IMG/VR virus record: IMGVR_UViG_3300044941_000276 | Span: 41,642-105,641 of that record | Origin: a virus | Length of the DNA stretch: 64,000 nt | Reading direction: 5' to 3' (one strand) | Part shown: positions 53,637-62,513 of the stretch, one piece after another | Numbering within the stretch: position 1 is the stretch's first letter | How the letters are laid out: each line of letters starts with the position of its first letter | Program-made: the position numbers and the translations under genes | Notes under the pieces: generated by a model | Told to the model about the DNA's origin: nothing | What the model saw: only the letters and a program-made list of their open reading frames with translations | Databases searched by the model: none

Positions 53637-53995
53637 GTATCAATGAAGAACAACTGAAACAAGTAGTACCTCATATGAATGAGGTACTACAGCGTTGGTC
53701 AGTACCGTATAACATGAAGAATGTAAACGATACTATGAAAAGTTTTATTCTTGCATGTATTTATTATAATGACCGAAAGGAACATTATATAGCTAAAAGA
53801 TTAAAAAAATCTTTTGATGTAAACTTAGATTTGACCTTTGATGGTAAAATCAAACAAGTTAATATCGTAAATCATTTGAAACCATTTGAGCTAGGTACTG
53901 CTTATGAAAATATAATTGATGCTTTACAAACCTTCTTTTCTTTTAAGATAGAAGAGCTTGATTATGAAAAAATTAATAGTATAACATTTCCATAA
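53633..53995 (+). CDS. Hypothetical protein coupled to the Fic-like gene, 120 aa
   Basis: ATG overlaps the Fic-like stop. Helical and Lys-rich (MKSFILACIYYNDRKEHYIA, then KRLKKSFDV). It could be a partner or inhibitor of the Fic-like protein; inferred from coupling only. Confidence 0.5.
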   Translation: MSINEEQLKQVVPHMNEVLQRWSVPYNMKNVNDTMKSFILACIYYNDRKEHYIAKRLKKSFDVNLDLTFDGKIKQVNIVNHLKPFELGTAYENIIDALQTFFSFKIEELDYEKINSITFP

Positions 53996-54001
53996 ACCAT
54001 T

Positions 54002-54385
54002 ATGACAGAAGAAAAAAAGTTTTATGATGCTTTAGCCAAGTTAGATGCTATTATGAAAGGAACACTTAATCGTAAAGATAAAGTAAGATCCGACTCATTA
54101 AATAGCATTGTTGATCAATTGATCGCGGAACAACAACAAGCTGTAGCTGAAAAGGTAAAAGAACATCTTAGACAACTTGTAAAAGCAAAAGCAGACTTTG
54201 ACAGAGTAATGAAAGAAGAAGAAGACAAGTTGAAAGCTCTAAGAGAAAAGAAAATGAAGGAGTTTGTTTCATCTGTTCAAAAGCTTCAATCTATGATAGA
54301 AGATGTTTCAAAAGTAGAAGACAGTTATAAAAGTACTGTAGAAGCTATTTCAAAAGAACAACCAGAAGATAATACTGAAAACTAA
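54002..54385 (+). CDS. Coiled-coil protein, 127 aa
   Basis: Nearly all charged heptads (AEKVKEHLRQLVKAKADFDR, then EEEDKLKALREKKMKEFV). No other domain. Probably oligomeric; could be a scaffold or anti-host factor. Confidence 0.55.
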   Translation: MTEEKKFYDALAKLDAIMKGTLNRKDKVRSDSLNSIVDQLIAEQQQAVAEKVKEHLRQLVKAKADFDRVMKEEEDKLKALREKKMKEFVSSVQKLQSMIEDVSKVEDSYKSTVEAISKEQPEDNTEN

Positions 54386-54405
54386 TCACTTAAAAAATTA
54401 ATCAC

Positions 54406-54609
54406 ATGGAATTATTAATAATAGGAGCAATAGTATTAATATTAGCATTATTGTTCGTAGATGCAAGAGACATTCTTTATTGGATAAGAGTAACAGCTTT
54501 TATCGCATTGTTATTATTTCTCGTAGCAGACATTAGCAATTTTATCATATATGTTATTTTATTTGGTACGGTTATTTACGTATCTACTATTTTATTAAAA
54601 ACAGTATAA
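54406..54609 (+). CDS. Small membrane protein, 67 aa
   Basis: Three hydrophobic segments (ELLIIGAIVLILALLFV, then TAFIALLLFLVADISNF, then YVILFGTVIYVSTILL) with few charges. Integral membrane protein of unknown role. Confidence 0.6.
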   Translation: MELLIIGAIVLILALLFVDARDILYWIRVTAFIALLLFLVADISNFIIYVILFGTVIYVSTILLKTV

Positions 54610-54612
54610 ACG

Positions 54613-54831
54613 ATGATAGTTGTAGAATGGGAAGTGTTATCAAAAGAAAAAGAATGTCGTAGTTTTTATTCATGGGTGTCAGCTTGGGCGTACTTCCGTT
54701 CATTATTTAATCGATGGAGCGAAATAGTTCCATCGATTAAATATATCATTAATGATGATGCTATTTTCATTATGTATCAAGATGGTTATATATCGTTAAA
54801 ATTAAATCATAACGAAAAAGCATTAACATGA
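54613..54831 (+). CDS. Small hypothetical protein, 72 aa
   Basis: Contains SFYSWVSAWAYFRSLFNRW, an aromatic helix, then a beta strand pair. Overlaps a 30-codon frame by ATGA. Confidence 0.5.
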   Translation: MIVVEWEVLSKEKECRSFYSWVSAWAYFRSLFNRWSEIVPSIKYIINDDAIFIMYQDGYISLKLNHNEKALT

Positions 54832-54920
54832 TAAAGTTTATCCAGGAATACAATCAACGCTTATACCAAAGTAAAGTCAACGATCAGAGGTTGGATCGAA
54901 AACAGTTATATCAATTATAA
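54828..54920 (+). CDS. 30-residue peptide
   Basis: ATG 54828 overlaps the previous stop (ATGA) and encodes MIKFIQEYNQRLYQSKVNDQ and ten more residues. Coupling supports translation, but the length makes it tentative. A TTGGTT/AACCAA hairpin follows at 54948-54965. Confidence 0.35.
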   Translation: MIKFIQEYNQRLYQSKVNDQRLDRKQLYQL

Positions 54921-54998
54921 ACTTGTTTTAATCTACGGTGAGGGCTAGTTGGTTTAGTAACCAAGTAAAATAATTATCCACAAAAAAAAACAATCTGT

Positions 54999-55529
54999 AT
55001 GAATAATTTAGAAGTAGCTGTATTACTAAAAATATTAAAAGCTATAAAATCAAATATCGATCCTCTTGATATTATAAAAGAGATGTGTTTAAAAATGGCT
55101 AAGTTTTATGCTCTGGTCAGAGACATTGAAGACAGTAACGATATTGTTTTACCAAAAGAATATATTGAGTTAATGTATGTTATGTATAAAATAAAAGAAA
55201 ATCTCGACTTGCCATGTTTTGACACATCTCCTGAGGCTTGTGATGATAATCCTCCTAGACTATTATCTGATAGTATGATTAGATTTGGGGGTATATTGCT
55301 ATTACAACAACAAGAAGAAGAACAACAACAAGAAGAAGACAAAAGCGTTGATAATCAATATCAAAAATATATTGATGCTGCTTTAAAAGTACAATTTATG
55401 AATTTGATATGCGCTGTCGATTCTAATAGCATTAGTACCGATACTATTACAAACATTATGATACAAGTAAGAACTTTCAAATCCATGGGATTTTCTCGGT
55501 TAATGTATACAAAAGAACTGTTTGAATAA
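54999..55529 (+). CDS. Hypothetical protein with Gln/Glu tract, 176 aa
   Basis: Helical protein with a low-complexity LLQQQEEEQQQEEDKS tract near residue 100. Directly upstream of two more genes and the AAA+/VWA pair, with no gap, so it may be in the same operon. Not recognised. Confidence 0.55.
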   Translation: MNNLEVAVLLKILKAIKSNIDPLDIIKEMCLKMAKFYALVRDIEDSNDIVLPKEYIELMYVMYKIKENLDLPCFDTSPEACDDNPPRLLSDSMIRFGGILLLQQQEEEQQQEEDKSVDNQYQKYIDAALKVQFMNLICAVDSNSISTDTITNIMIQVRTFKSMGFSRLMYTKELFE

Positions 55530-55751
55530 ATGATTGAAGCAATACTTGATATTAAATTAAAACTTGGTATAGCTTACGCATATATCATTTATTTAGAAGA
55601 AGATGAAATTAAAACATGGTTAATTGAAGAGTATTCTAATAAAGATAGAGATGTCTCATCCGACTGCATGATCTTGTTTACTAAAGAATATACTCAATTA
55701 TCTTATAATGTTTTGCTATCAAATCAAATCTTTAATTTTAAAACTTTATAA
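55530..55751 (+). CDS. Small hypothetical protein, 73 aa
   Basis: Starts at the base after the previous stop and ends 2 bp before the AAA+ gene, so it is part of the same unit. Mixed alpha/beta, unrecognised. Confidence 0.5.
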   Translation: MIEAILDIKLKLGIAYAYIIYLEEDEIKTWLIEEYSNKDRDVSSDCMILFTKEYTQLSYNVLLSNQIFNFKTL

Positions 55752-55753
55752 TA

Positions 55754-56920
55754 ATGACAAAGATAAATCTCACAGAACTACAAAATTATTTTAATGAACG
55801 CATGTATGGTTTTGATGCCAAAATATTTGGTATTGCTTGGAATAGTAATCAAAATGTATTACTGACAGGTCCAGGTGGATATGGTAAAACATACAGCGCT
55901 CAATTATTTTATGATTTTTTAGTACATAAAGGTATATTTCCAGAAGGTAGTAAACCTTTCGTTCAATCATTAAATCCCGATACTACCACTGAAAAGATCT
56001 TTGGCGGTACTAACATTAAAGAATTTACCGAAAACGGAGCTATGGTTTATAATTGCCATAATAGCTTTGCTAACGCGCCTTTTGTTATCTTTGAGGAGTT
56101 TCTTGACGCACCATCATCTTCTTTGATGGCTCTTAAAGATGCTCTTACTTCTGGATATGTCAGAGATGGTCTTTATACCTATGAGGTAAAAACAAAGATG
56201 ATAATTGCTTGTACTAATCTTTCAGCAGATGAATTTGCGGAAGATGATGCTACACAAGCTTTATTAGAGCGTTTTAGATTTCAAATGGTTGTACGATGGA
56301 ACAGTCATACAGAAGACGATTATATAAAGTCCTATGAAATAGCAACTGGTAATAAAGGAGACAATATCATTGTTAAAGCAGTAGCCAATGCGGCAGCTGC
56401 TTCTTACGGTGTAGGTGGAGATCGTCCAGTAAGTCCTCGTACTTATATGACAGCGGTTGAAGCTTGTAAAGGATGTGATAAAGATATAGATCCTTTGACT
56501 CCGTTGTATTATATGGATTATCCTGGTGGGTTCAAACCAGCAGCTGTTAAAACTGCTAGCGCTAATCTTGCAGCTTTAAGAAAAGTTATGGAAGATCTTG
56601 AAAGATTAGCCAATTATCAAAGCATGTGGGATACTTATAAAGAGAACTTTAAGACTACGGCTAAAAATATTAACGAAGAAAACTTAATCAAGTTATATAA
56701 TATGGCCGCTAAACTTAAAGAAACTTTAAGCGAGGTCTCGCTTATTAAAGTTACAGATAACGCTTTACCTAACTATCGTAAACTTCTTAGTAGCTATAAA
56801 AGTTTATATACTAGTTGGTATGAGTTTATCGCAAATAAAGTCAAAGAAGACCCATCAATTACTAACGAAAATCTTTTAAAATTATCCAATAGTAGTGTTG
56901 AAAGATATGAATTCAATTGA
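55754..56920 (+). CDS. MoxR-type AAA+ ATPase, ordinary copy, 388 aa
   Basis: Walker A GPGGYGKT (about residue 38), Walker B VIFEEFLDA (about 113), sensor 1 IIACTNLS (about 155), LLERFRF arginine finger (about 174) and SPRTYM sensor 2 (about 227). The architecture and many residues match 43088-44212. It overlaps the VWA gene by 26 bp. Unlike the other copy, its coding sequence shows only sporadic hairpins, which makes it the natural control for the structured gene. Confidence 0.85.
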   Translation: MTKINLTELQNYFNERMYGFDAKIFGIAWNSNQNVLLTGPGGYGKTYSAQLFYDFLVHKGIFPEGSKPFVQSLNPDTTTEKIFGGTNIKEFTENGAMVYNCHNSFANAPFVIFEEFLDAPSSSLMALKDALTSGYVRDGLYTYEVKTKMIIACTNLSADEFAEDDATQALLERFRFQMVVRWNSHTEDDYIKSYEIATGNKGDNIIVKAVANAAAASYGVGGDRPVSPRTYMTAVEACKGCDKDIDPLTPLYYMDYPGGFKPAAVKTASANLAALRKVMEDLERLANYQSMWDTYKENFKTTAKNINEENLIKLYNMAAKLKETLSEVSLIKVTDNALPNYRKLLSSYKSLYTSWYEFIANKVKEDPSITNENLLKLSNSSVERYEFN

Positions 56921-58280
56921 GCCTAGAGTGATTAAACACAGCTCATATGATTATCTTTCCGATAGCTTAATCAACGCCCGCTTTGATGGAGTGGGCGTTG
57001 TTGAAGCTAAAAGAGAGAAAATGAGCTACGATCTAATAAGAGATCTTGCATATTATCACAGTTACTTTTTCATGGGGGAAGACCCTAAAAAAGCATTGAT
57101 AGATGCACATACTGCTTATAAAAGAGAAGACTTCAATAGCGATGAAGAGTATTGGGAGCGTATAGCTTATCACAATAATATTATCAATTTTATAAGAGAT
57201 ATAAATATCAACATATTTACAGGTAATACTCCAGCCCAAAAAGCGGCATCGGTAATGTTGTCTATTTTAGCAATGGATAATGAAAAAGATAATAGTGAAA
57301 AAAATGGCGCTATGATGGACTTCTTTAAACCTACCGATGAAGAAATTGATAAAGCTAAAGAAGGAAAGCTAAACAATGGCAGAGAAATCCCTACAGAAAC
57401 AAAGAAGAATAATAAAGAAAGTGTCAATGGTAGTGTTGCTGGTGGACAAGGAAGGGCTGATAGGGTTACTTTACTTGAAGACTATGTTCACACTACAATC
57501 AATTATGCTATCGATAGTCCTATTGCAAGTGAATATTTTAATACCACTACTACTAATGGAGAATTGGCTTTATTTAATATGACTAATGAACAAAAAATAT
57601 TAATAAACCAACTTTCCATTGTTTCTTCTATGGGAAAACTCAATACTAGAAAAAAGAGACCTGGTAAATGCTATGGTTTAATGAATGACATAGGTGATAT
57701 AGTACACGCTTCTCCACGATCTCAGTTATTATCTCCTATACTTCCTATAAAATTAATAGAGAAGACTCTTACCACTAGTAAATCAAAACAAGGAGGAAAG
57801 CAAATACTTATATATCTTATTGATGATAGTGGATCAATGAGCGTTATAGAAAAAGTACGTTGGGTTAAAACTTTGATGATTAATCGTCTTGATGCTGTAG
57901 CAAAGAATAAAGCAGAATTATATGTAGCTTGGTATATAGAAGATATTATACCTAAGTCAATTATTCATATTAAGAATAAAGCACAAGCAATAGAATTTTC
58001 TAAAAAACAATTCTTTGGCAATTTTAACGGAGGTGGTACTAATATAGCAAGAGCTATTGAAAGTACTGTTAATAGCATCAAAAGTAATAACTTTTACGGT
58101 AACCCTATTAAAGGTGTAAATCCTCAAATAGTTTTGATTAACGATGGTCAAGATTTTATAGATAAAAATTACGAAGTAGGTAAGGGAATTACACTTAATA
58201 GTTTTATTTTAGGGGGTGATAATAAAAACTTAGAAATTGTTACACGAAGATCTGGAGGGACTTATGTTAGATTCTTATAG
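56895..58280 (+). CDS. VWA-domain protein, ordinary copy, 461 aa
   Basis: The start (an ATG at 56907, MNSIEPRV, is an alternative) overlaps the AAA+ gene. The helical N-terminal part includes a charged Lys/Glu linker (about residues 140-180). The VWA domain has IYLIDDSGSM (MIDAS, about 312), FNGGGTNIARAI (about 383) and LINDGQDF (about 422). One clear coding hairpin (AACGCCCGC/GTGGGCGTT near 56974-57000) is present, but not the dense pattern of 44291-45520. Confidence 0.85.
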   Translation: MLKDMNSIEPRVIKHSSYDYLSDSLINARFDGVGVVEAKREKMSYDLIRDLAYYHSYFFMGEDPKKALIDAHTAYKREDFNSDEEYWERIAYHNNIINFIRDININIFTGNTPAQKAASVMLSILAMDNEKDNSEKNGAMMDFFKPTDEEIDKAKEGKLNNGREIPTETKKNNKESVNGSVAGGQGRADRVTLLEDYVHTTINYAIDSPIASEYFNTTTTNGELALFNMTNEQKILINQLSIVSSMGKLNTRKKRPGKCYGLMNDIGDIVHASPRSQLLSPILPIKLIEKTLTTSKSKQGGKQILIYLIDDSGSMSVIEKVRWVKTLMINRLDAVAKNKAELYVAWYIEDIIPKSIIHIKNKAQAIEFSKKQFFGNFNGGGTNIARAIESTVNSIKSNNFYGNPIKGVNPQIVLINDGQDFIDKNYEVGKGITLNSFILGGDNKNLEIVTRRSGGTYVRFL

Positions 58281-58602
58281 CGATTACGTTACTCCTAAAA
58301 TATTAGAACAAGTAAATATACTTACTGCTCTTTTAAAGATATTAAGTAATCAATATTATTCTATTATATCTAAAAGAGTTTATCACGATAATGAAGAAAC
58401 GTATGAAACAGTAATATATTTTTCATCTAAAGATGATTTCGATGTATATATAGCTTCCCATACTGGAATATACGCAGCTGCATTTCGTGATAAAAGTGGT
58501 ATACTTGTTATTAATAAAGCTGATTATTATCAAGTTTTAGATTTTAAAACTGTCAGTACCAAATCATTTCGTTCTTTGTTTGAAACTATAATATTAAACT
58601 AA
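58264..58602 (+). CDS. Small protein after the VWA gene, 112 aa
   Basis: ATG 58264 (MLDSYSDYVTPKI) lies inside the end of the VWA gene. The middle (VIYFSSKDDFDVYIASHTG) resembles a part of 45728-45973, which follows the other VWA gene. A third component of the AAA+/VWA unit is a reasonable guess. Confidence 0.55.
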   Translation: MLDSYSDYVTPKILEQVNILTALLKILSNQYYSIISKRVYHDNEETYETVIYFSSKDDFDVYIASHTGIYAAAFRDKSGILVINKADYYQVLDFKTVSTKSFRSLFETIILN

Positions 58603-58645
58603 GAACAGATTAAATTAAATATTCACATCTTAAAAAAATAAAACA

Positions 58646-59746
58646 GTGGCATACTTTATTAAAACCGAAGATGAGTTAAAAAAATCAGGAGCATGGAATT
58701 ATTCTACTAATGTTCCTGTTGGATTTCCAAAAGATGGAAGTAAAAATTCGATGATTGGTAGTGTTTTACCTACTCATTTAATTCCAAAGTGTAAATCTGG
58801 AAAACCATTTACTTATAATAAAGTAAAACTTTCACCAAAACATTTAAAACAGGTAAACATGAAATATAGATTTATAACTGAAAAAGAGCTAGTAACCGAG
58901 TTCAAGTATAAAATCATATATCGTGTACCAATTCCAGCATTTAAATGTAAACATGCTTTTTACAATGATGGAAGTAATCATAAATATTTTGGGGCTTTTT
59001 GTACCGAAGATGTTAATAAACAAATTGAAAAAGGTAACTCGATAATAGTTATTGATAATTACGAGTGGAGTAATGTATTTTTCAAACCAATAGCCGATGG
59101 TGAATTACCTATGGCTAGAAATAAAACACTTCAAGAACTCATAAGAGATGGGGCTACAATTACTGGACCTAATCTTACTTATTTAGATAAAACCATTTTA
59201 ATCGATAGCTATTATAAAATTTCAGGTAGATGTCCTGCAGAAACTCATCAAGACATACAAGATAAATTTTACAAATTGGGAGAGACCGATTGGTTGACTA
59301 ACCGTAGCATATTTGACGTTGTCAATAAGCCTATTGAAACAGGTGATTTTGTTAAGGTAACATCAGGACCTAATGCTGGAAAAGTTATACAAGTAAAAAA
59401 AGCTAACGATTTAATTTATTTTAACGTTGAAAATGATGAATATTATAGTTTCGCTGATATAACACACGTGTCAGACGAAGAAAAAGAATCAATACTTAAA
59501 ACGATTCAAGATGAAGTTAATCTTGTTGAAAACACTCAAGGTATTCATTATGTAAAATGTGTTGATACTTTTGTAAAAGGCAATGTTGTGTTTACAAAAA
59601 GCATAATCTATCCCATACTTGATATATATCCTGAAACAGAATCTAATCAAGAAGAATATCTTATCAGTAATGGAAAAGATACACTATTAATATCATCATT
59701 ACATCCAAAGTTTGAGGATTTTTATCGTTACGATATATTTGAATAG
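58646..59746 (+). CDS. KOW/SH3-domain protein, 366 aa
   Basis: Starts at GTG 58646 (MAYFIKTEDELKK). Near residue 230 there is IETGDFVKVTSGPNAGKVIQ, the KOW signature of NusG-, ribosomal- and helicase-type barrels that bind RNA or proteins. The N-terminal 200 residues have repeated strand-helix units. It may act on transcription or the phage RNAs; inferred. Confidence 0.55.
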   Translation: MAYFIKTEDELKKSGAWNYSTNVPVGFPKDGSKNSMIGSVLPTHLIPKCKSGKPFTYNKVKLSPKHLKQVNMKYRFITEKELVTEFKYKIIYRVPIPAFKCKHAFYNDGSNHKYFGAFCTEDVNKQIEKGNSIIVIDNYEWSNVFFKPIADGELPMARNKTLQELIRDGATITGPNLTYLDKTILIDSYYKISGRCPAETHQDIQDKFYKLGETDWLTNRSIFDVVNKPIETGDFVKVTSGPNAGKVIQVKKANDLIYFNVENDEYYSFADITHVSDEEKESILKTIQDEVNLVENTQGIHYVKCVDTFVKGNVVFTKSIIYPILDIYPETESNQEEYLISNGKDTLLISSLHPKFEDFYRYDIFE

Positions 59747-59748
59747 TT

Positions 59749-59934
59749 ATGACTAAAGCTAATCGAGAATTATTAGAAAGAAAAAAGAACATTATAAGAC
59801 ACGTATCTCAATATGAAACTTTTGATTCAATTCCTCGAGACGTATTAAATAATGTAAAATTTACTTACAATGTTAGTACCGATTATGTTAAAACTTTGTT
59901 TGTAAGCTATAAAAGAGGAGAGATATTGTTGTAA
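59749..59934 (+). CDS. Small basic protein, 61 aa
   Basis: Follows the KOW gene by 2 bp. Lys/Arg-rich helix (ANRELLERKKNIIRHVSQY). Not recognised. Confidence 0.5.
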   Translation: MTKANRELLERKKNIIRHVSQYETFDSIPRDVLNNVKFTYNVSTDYVKTLFVSYKRGEILL

Positions 59935-59949
59935 TTAAATTGTTGTGTA

Positions 59950-60120
59950 ATGAAAGCTTGTGAAGGAGTTGATTGTCCAATTAAAGACACATGTCAATTA
60001 TATATGACATACAAAAAATTAAATTACTTTTCAAAACCTACGAAAATAATCTTACCTCCATATGACAAAAAATCAAGAAAGTGTAGCGCCTATGTATTGT
60101 TTCGTAAACCACGTAGCTAA
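59950..60120 (+). CDS. Small Cys-rich protein, 56 aa
   Basis: ATG 59950 encodes MKACEGVDCPIKDTCQLYMT, with Cys-x4-Cys-x5-Cys and one more Cys at residue 45, a likely zinc or Fe-S site. It overlaps the start of the next gene by 59 bp in another frame. The Cys pattern, common in small phage proteins, supports it. Confidence 0.5.
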   Translation: MKACEGVDCPIKDTCQLYMTYKKLNYFSKPTKIILPPYDKKSRKCSAYVLFRKPRS

Positions 60121-60505
60121 TATTGGCAACGTTATATTTTCATCTGATCATGAGTTATATCATGTAATGGATGTGCGTAAAGATTGTGTTTTAGCTAAAC
60201 CTTTAACAAACAATCACAACGAAATATACATATCAAATTATAAAGTAATAGCCAGAGTAGAATTAATTAAACCTCAGGTTGTTAATGTTTATGATACATT
60301 TCTTGTCCCTGATTTTCCATATCCTTTCGATATGCTTTATTTTGTAGAGTTTAAAGATTACATGGGTAAATATAAATGTACCAATTTGGAAAAAGAAATA
60401 TGGGGTATTGATGAAGATATTGTGTTATCTTACGCTTGTAACTATACAAAGAAGCTTTCTGAAATGGATATTTTAGAACTTAAGCGTATAATTTCCGAGT
60501 GGTAA
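60062..60505 (+). CDS. Hypothetical protein, 147 aa
   Basis: Beta-rich first half (GNVIFSSDHELYHVMDVRKD) similar in style to an SH3-like barrel, helical end. Not recognised. Confidence 0.5.
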   Translation: MTKNQESVAPMYCFVNHVANIGNVIFSSDHELYHVMDVRKDCVLAKPLTNNHNEIYISNYKVIARVELIKPQVVNVYDTFLVPDFPYPFDMLYFVEFKDYMGKYKCTNLEKEIWGIDEDIVLSYACNYTKKLSEMDILELKRIISEW

Positions 60506-60520
60506 GTTGTATATTTGCCT

Positions 60521-60549
60521 ATTGTTTATACCCTATGGGTATAAACAAT
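60521..60549. terminator. Long hairpin between genes
   Basis: A 13-bp perfect stem ATTGTTTATACCC/GGGTATAAACAAT with a 3-nt loop, followed by TTTA. Weak T tract, so it may be an attenuator or a regulatory hairpin before the lysozyme-like gene. Confidence 0.55.
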
Positions 60550-60573
60550 TTTAGTGCAACTAATAAAACCAAT

Positions 60574-60996
60574 ATGAAATACATCATGACAATTGTCTTA
60601 TTATTTATTTCAACAACTATTCAAAATAAACCTTGGTTATATCCCGAATTAAAAGTTGTTGATAAAATAGAAGACATAATAATGCCAGATATTATGAATA
60701 AAATAGCATATCAAGAGTCAAGAAATAACTGGTATGCTATTAATCATAATACCAATGGTACAATAGACTTGGGGCGATATCAAATTAATACTGTGGCTTT
60801 TAAAGAACTAAACAATGTGTATAATATGGAAATTCCTGATAAGGATACTTTTTTATCCGACACTTTGTTACAAAAAAAATACGCTCTTGTATTATATGAA
60901 CATAATATTATGATTTTAAAGCGAAGAAAAATACCAGTCAATGATCTGACTATATTATTAGCCTGGAAACACTCTGGTTATAATGTTAATTGGTAA
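60574..60996 (+). CDS. Lytic transglycosylase-like protein, 140 aa
   Basis: ATG 60574 gives an N-terminal hydrophobic leader (MKYIMTIVLLFISTTIQ). IAYQESRNNWYAINHNTNG, then DLGRYQINTVAF, fits the SLT/lysozyme-like fold: catalytic Glu in QES, followed by the GxxQIN motif. It would cleave peptidoglycan, for lysis or entry. The downstream multi-helix gene could be its holin. Confidence 0.7.
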   Translation: MKYIMTIVLLFISTTIQNKPWLYPELKVVDKIEDIIMPDIMNKIAYQESRNNWYAINHNTNGTIDLGRYQINTVAFKELNNVYNMEIPDKDTFLSDTLLQKKYALVLYEHNIMILKRRKIPVNDLTILLAWKHSGYNVNW

Positions 60997-61082
60997 AAAC
61001 ACCGATAATTTTTGATTATAATATTAAACAATTTCGTCCCAAGTATCGTAAAATATTTTATTAACACTATAAAATAAATTAT

Positions 61083-61706
61083 ATGTCTATACAAAAAGTT
61101 ATAGAACGTATTAGGATAGCTTCAAGCTTTTGGGTACCAGTATTTGTCTTTTTGTTACCTTTGGGTTTGATGGTTTTATCTGGAATACTAAATCACAATT
61201 ATGCTACAAGAGTAGCTACTGAACTTGGTCTTGATAGTACTCGTATAAAAGCGGCAGGTTTCTTTATATTGGCTACAGGTTCTTTATTATTTTCTTATCC
61301 TTTTGTATTATCTCATTTTAAAATGGATAATACTCTTGATCCCGCCGAAAAAAAGATGTTATCTATTTTATTATTAGTAGCAATTACTCCTTATAGCGTA
61401 TTAATTTTATTTGATGCTTTCAATAAATATAAACAAGGTACATTATCTAATGTGTCCACTTTATTTGATATAGCTCAAGTAGTAATAGCTATGGGATTTG
61501 AATATGCTGCTGGTATATTGGCATTACCTATTAGAAAATTAATGTTTAGCGATGTAGCTAATAAAGGAGGTGGTGGAAGCTCATCATCTAAAAGTGTTGG
61601 TATCGATGCAAATAAAACCTATGGAGGAGGTAGCGGCTCTAATTCTGGACAAGGAGGAGATAATAAGCAAAATCCTCCTGTTGCTCCAAAATCAGGGCCT
61701 ACTTAA
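61083..61706 (+). CDS. Multi-helix membrane protein, holin candidate, 207 aa
   Basis: Four hydrophobic segments (about residues 15-36, 58-78, 90-110, 128-150) are followed by a Gly/Ser/Asn-rich disordered tail (GGGGSSSSKS, GGGSGSNSGQGG). Position after the lysozyme-like gene suggests a holin, though it is larger than most. A virion membrane protein is an alternative. Confidence 0.5.
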   Translation: MSIQKVIERIRIASSFWVPVFVFLLPLGLMVLSGILNHNYATRVATELGLDSTRIKAAGFFILATGSLLFSYPFVLSHFKMDNTLDPAEKKMLSILLLVAITPYSVLILFDAFNKYKQGTLSNVSTLFDIAQVVIAMGFEYAAGILALPIRKLMFSDVANKGGGGSSSSKSVGIDANKTYGGGSGSNSGQGGDNKQNPPVAPKSGPT

Positions 61707-61727
61707 ACATCAGGTAATACCGATATA

Positions 61728-62513
61728 ATGAAAAAAATCAACGAAAGAGATCCTAATTTAAAAGTGGGTCGTCAATTATCCATAGGATATCAATCAAATA
61801 ATTATAGAAAGCTTATGCGATTGGTAAATGATAAATCAATTCCTGACAAATCTATTGAAGAGTTAACTCTTGAGATTGAGATGGTTATGAATATGGGAGA
61901 AGTTGACGACCCCGATCAGGATTTCCAAGCTGAATATAGAGAGTTAAAAGTAACAGCTATTGATAGATTACAAAAAATAATCGATTCTAAAAAAAGAGTA
62001 AATACTCCTTTAGTATTACCAAATACTGATTATTTTAAAGAAGATTTATTTGATAGAGCAGGTAAAGTATCTAAACTGTTAAAAATAAATTATACACGTT
62101 TAGTACAAAAAATAGAAAATGACATAGGTTTGACTATGGAATTTATAAAACTAGCTGATAATTATATAGGAAATACTACTAGTATAATAGCTAGAACCGA
62201 CTTGATTAAATTTTTAGGTACTATTGGAATATCTCAATCTACAAGTGATAATTTACAATCGGAATTTATCAATACTGTTTGTTTTTTACTTATCGATTAC
62301 ATTACTTATGAACTTGGGGTGGTAGAAGAAAATAGCTACAAAGAAGCAAGATTATTACTCGAGGATGCTTTTACAATACCTGGCTTTGAAGATACTGTCA
62401 GAGATGCTTATTACAACTTATCAGGTGAAGAATTAATAAATCAATTTATAAAAATATTAATTCACTTTGATGTAGTTAAACCAAACATTTACGATTATAT
62501 AAAAGATGAATAA
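61728..62513 (+). CDS. Helical hypothetical protein, 261 aa
   Basis: All-helical, charged, no membrane segment. Overlaps the next gene by 8 bp. Not recognised. Confidence 0.5.
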   Translation: MKKINERDPNLKVGRQLSIGYQSNNYRKLMRLVNDKSIPDKSIEELTLEIEMVMNMGEVDDPDQDFQAEYRELKVTAIDRLQKIIDSKKRVNTPLVLPNTDYFKEDLFDRAGKVSKLLKINYTRLVQKIENDIGLTMEFIKLADNYIGNTTSIIARTDLIKFLGTIGISQSTSDNLQSEFINTVCFLLIDYITYELGVVEENSYKEARLLLEDAFTIPGFEDTVRDAYYNLSGEELINQFIKILIHFDVVKPNIYDYIKDE

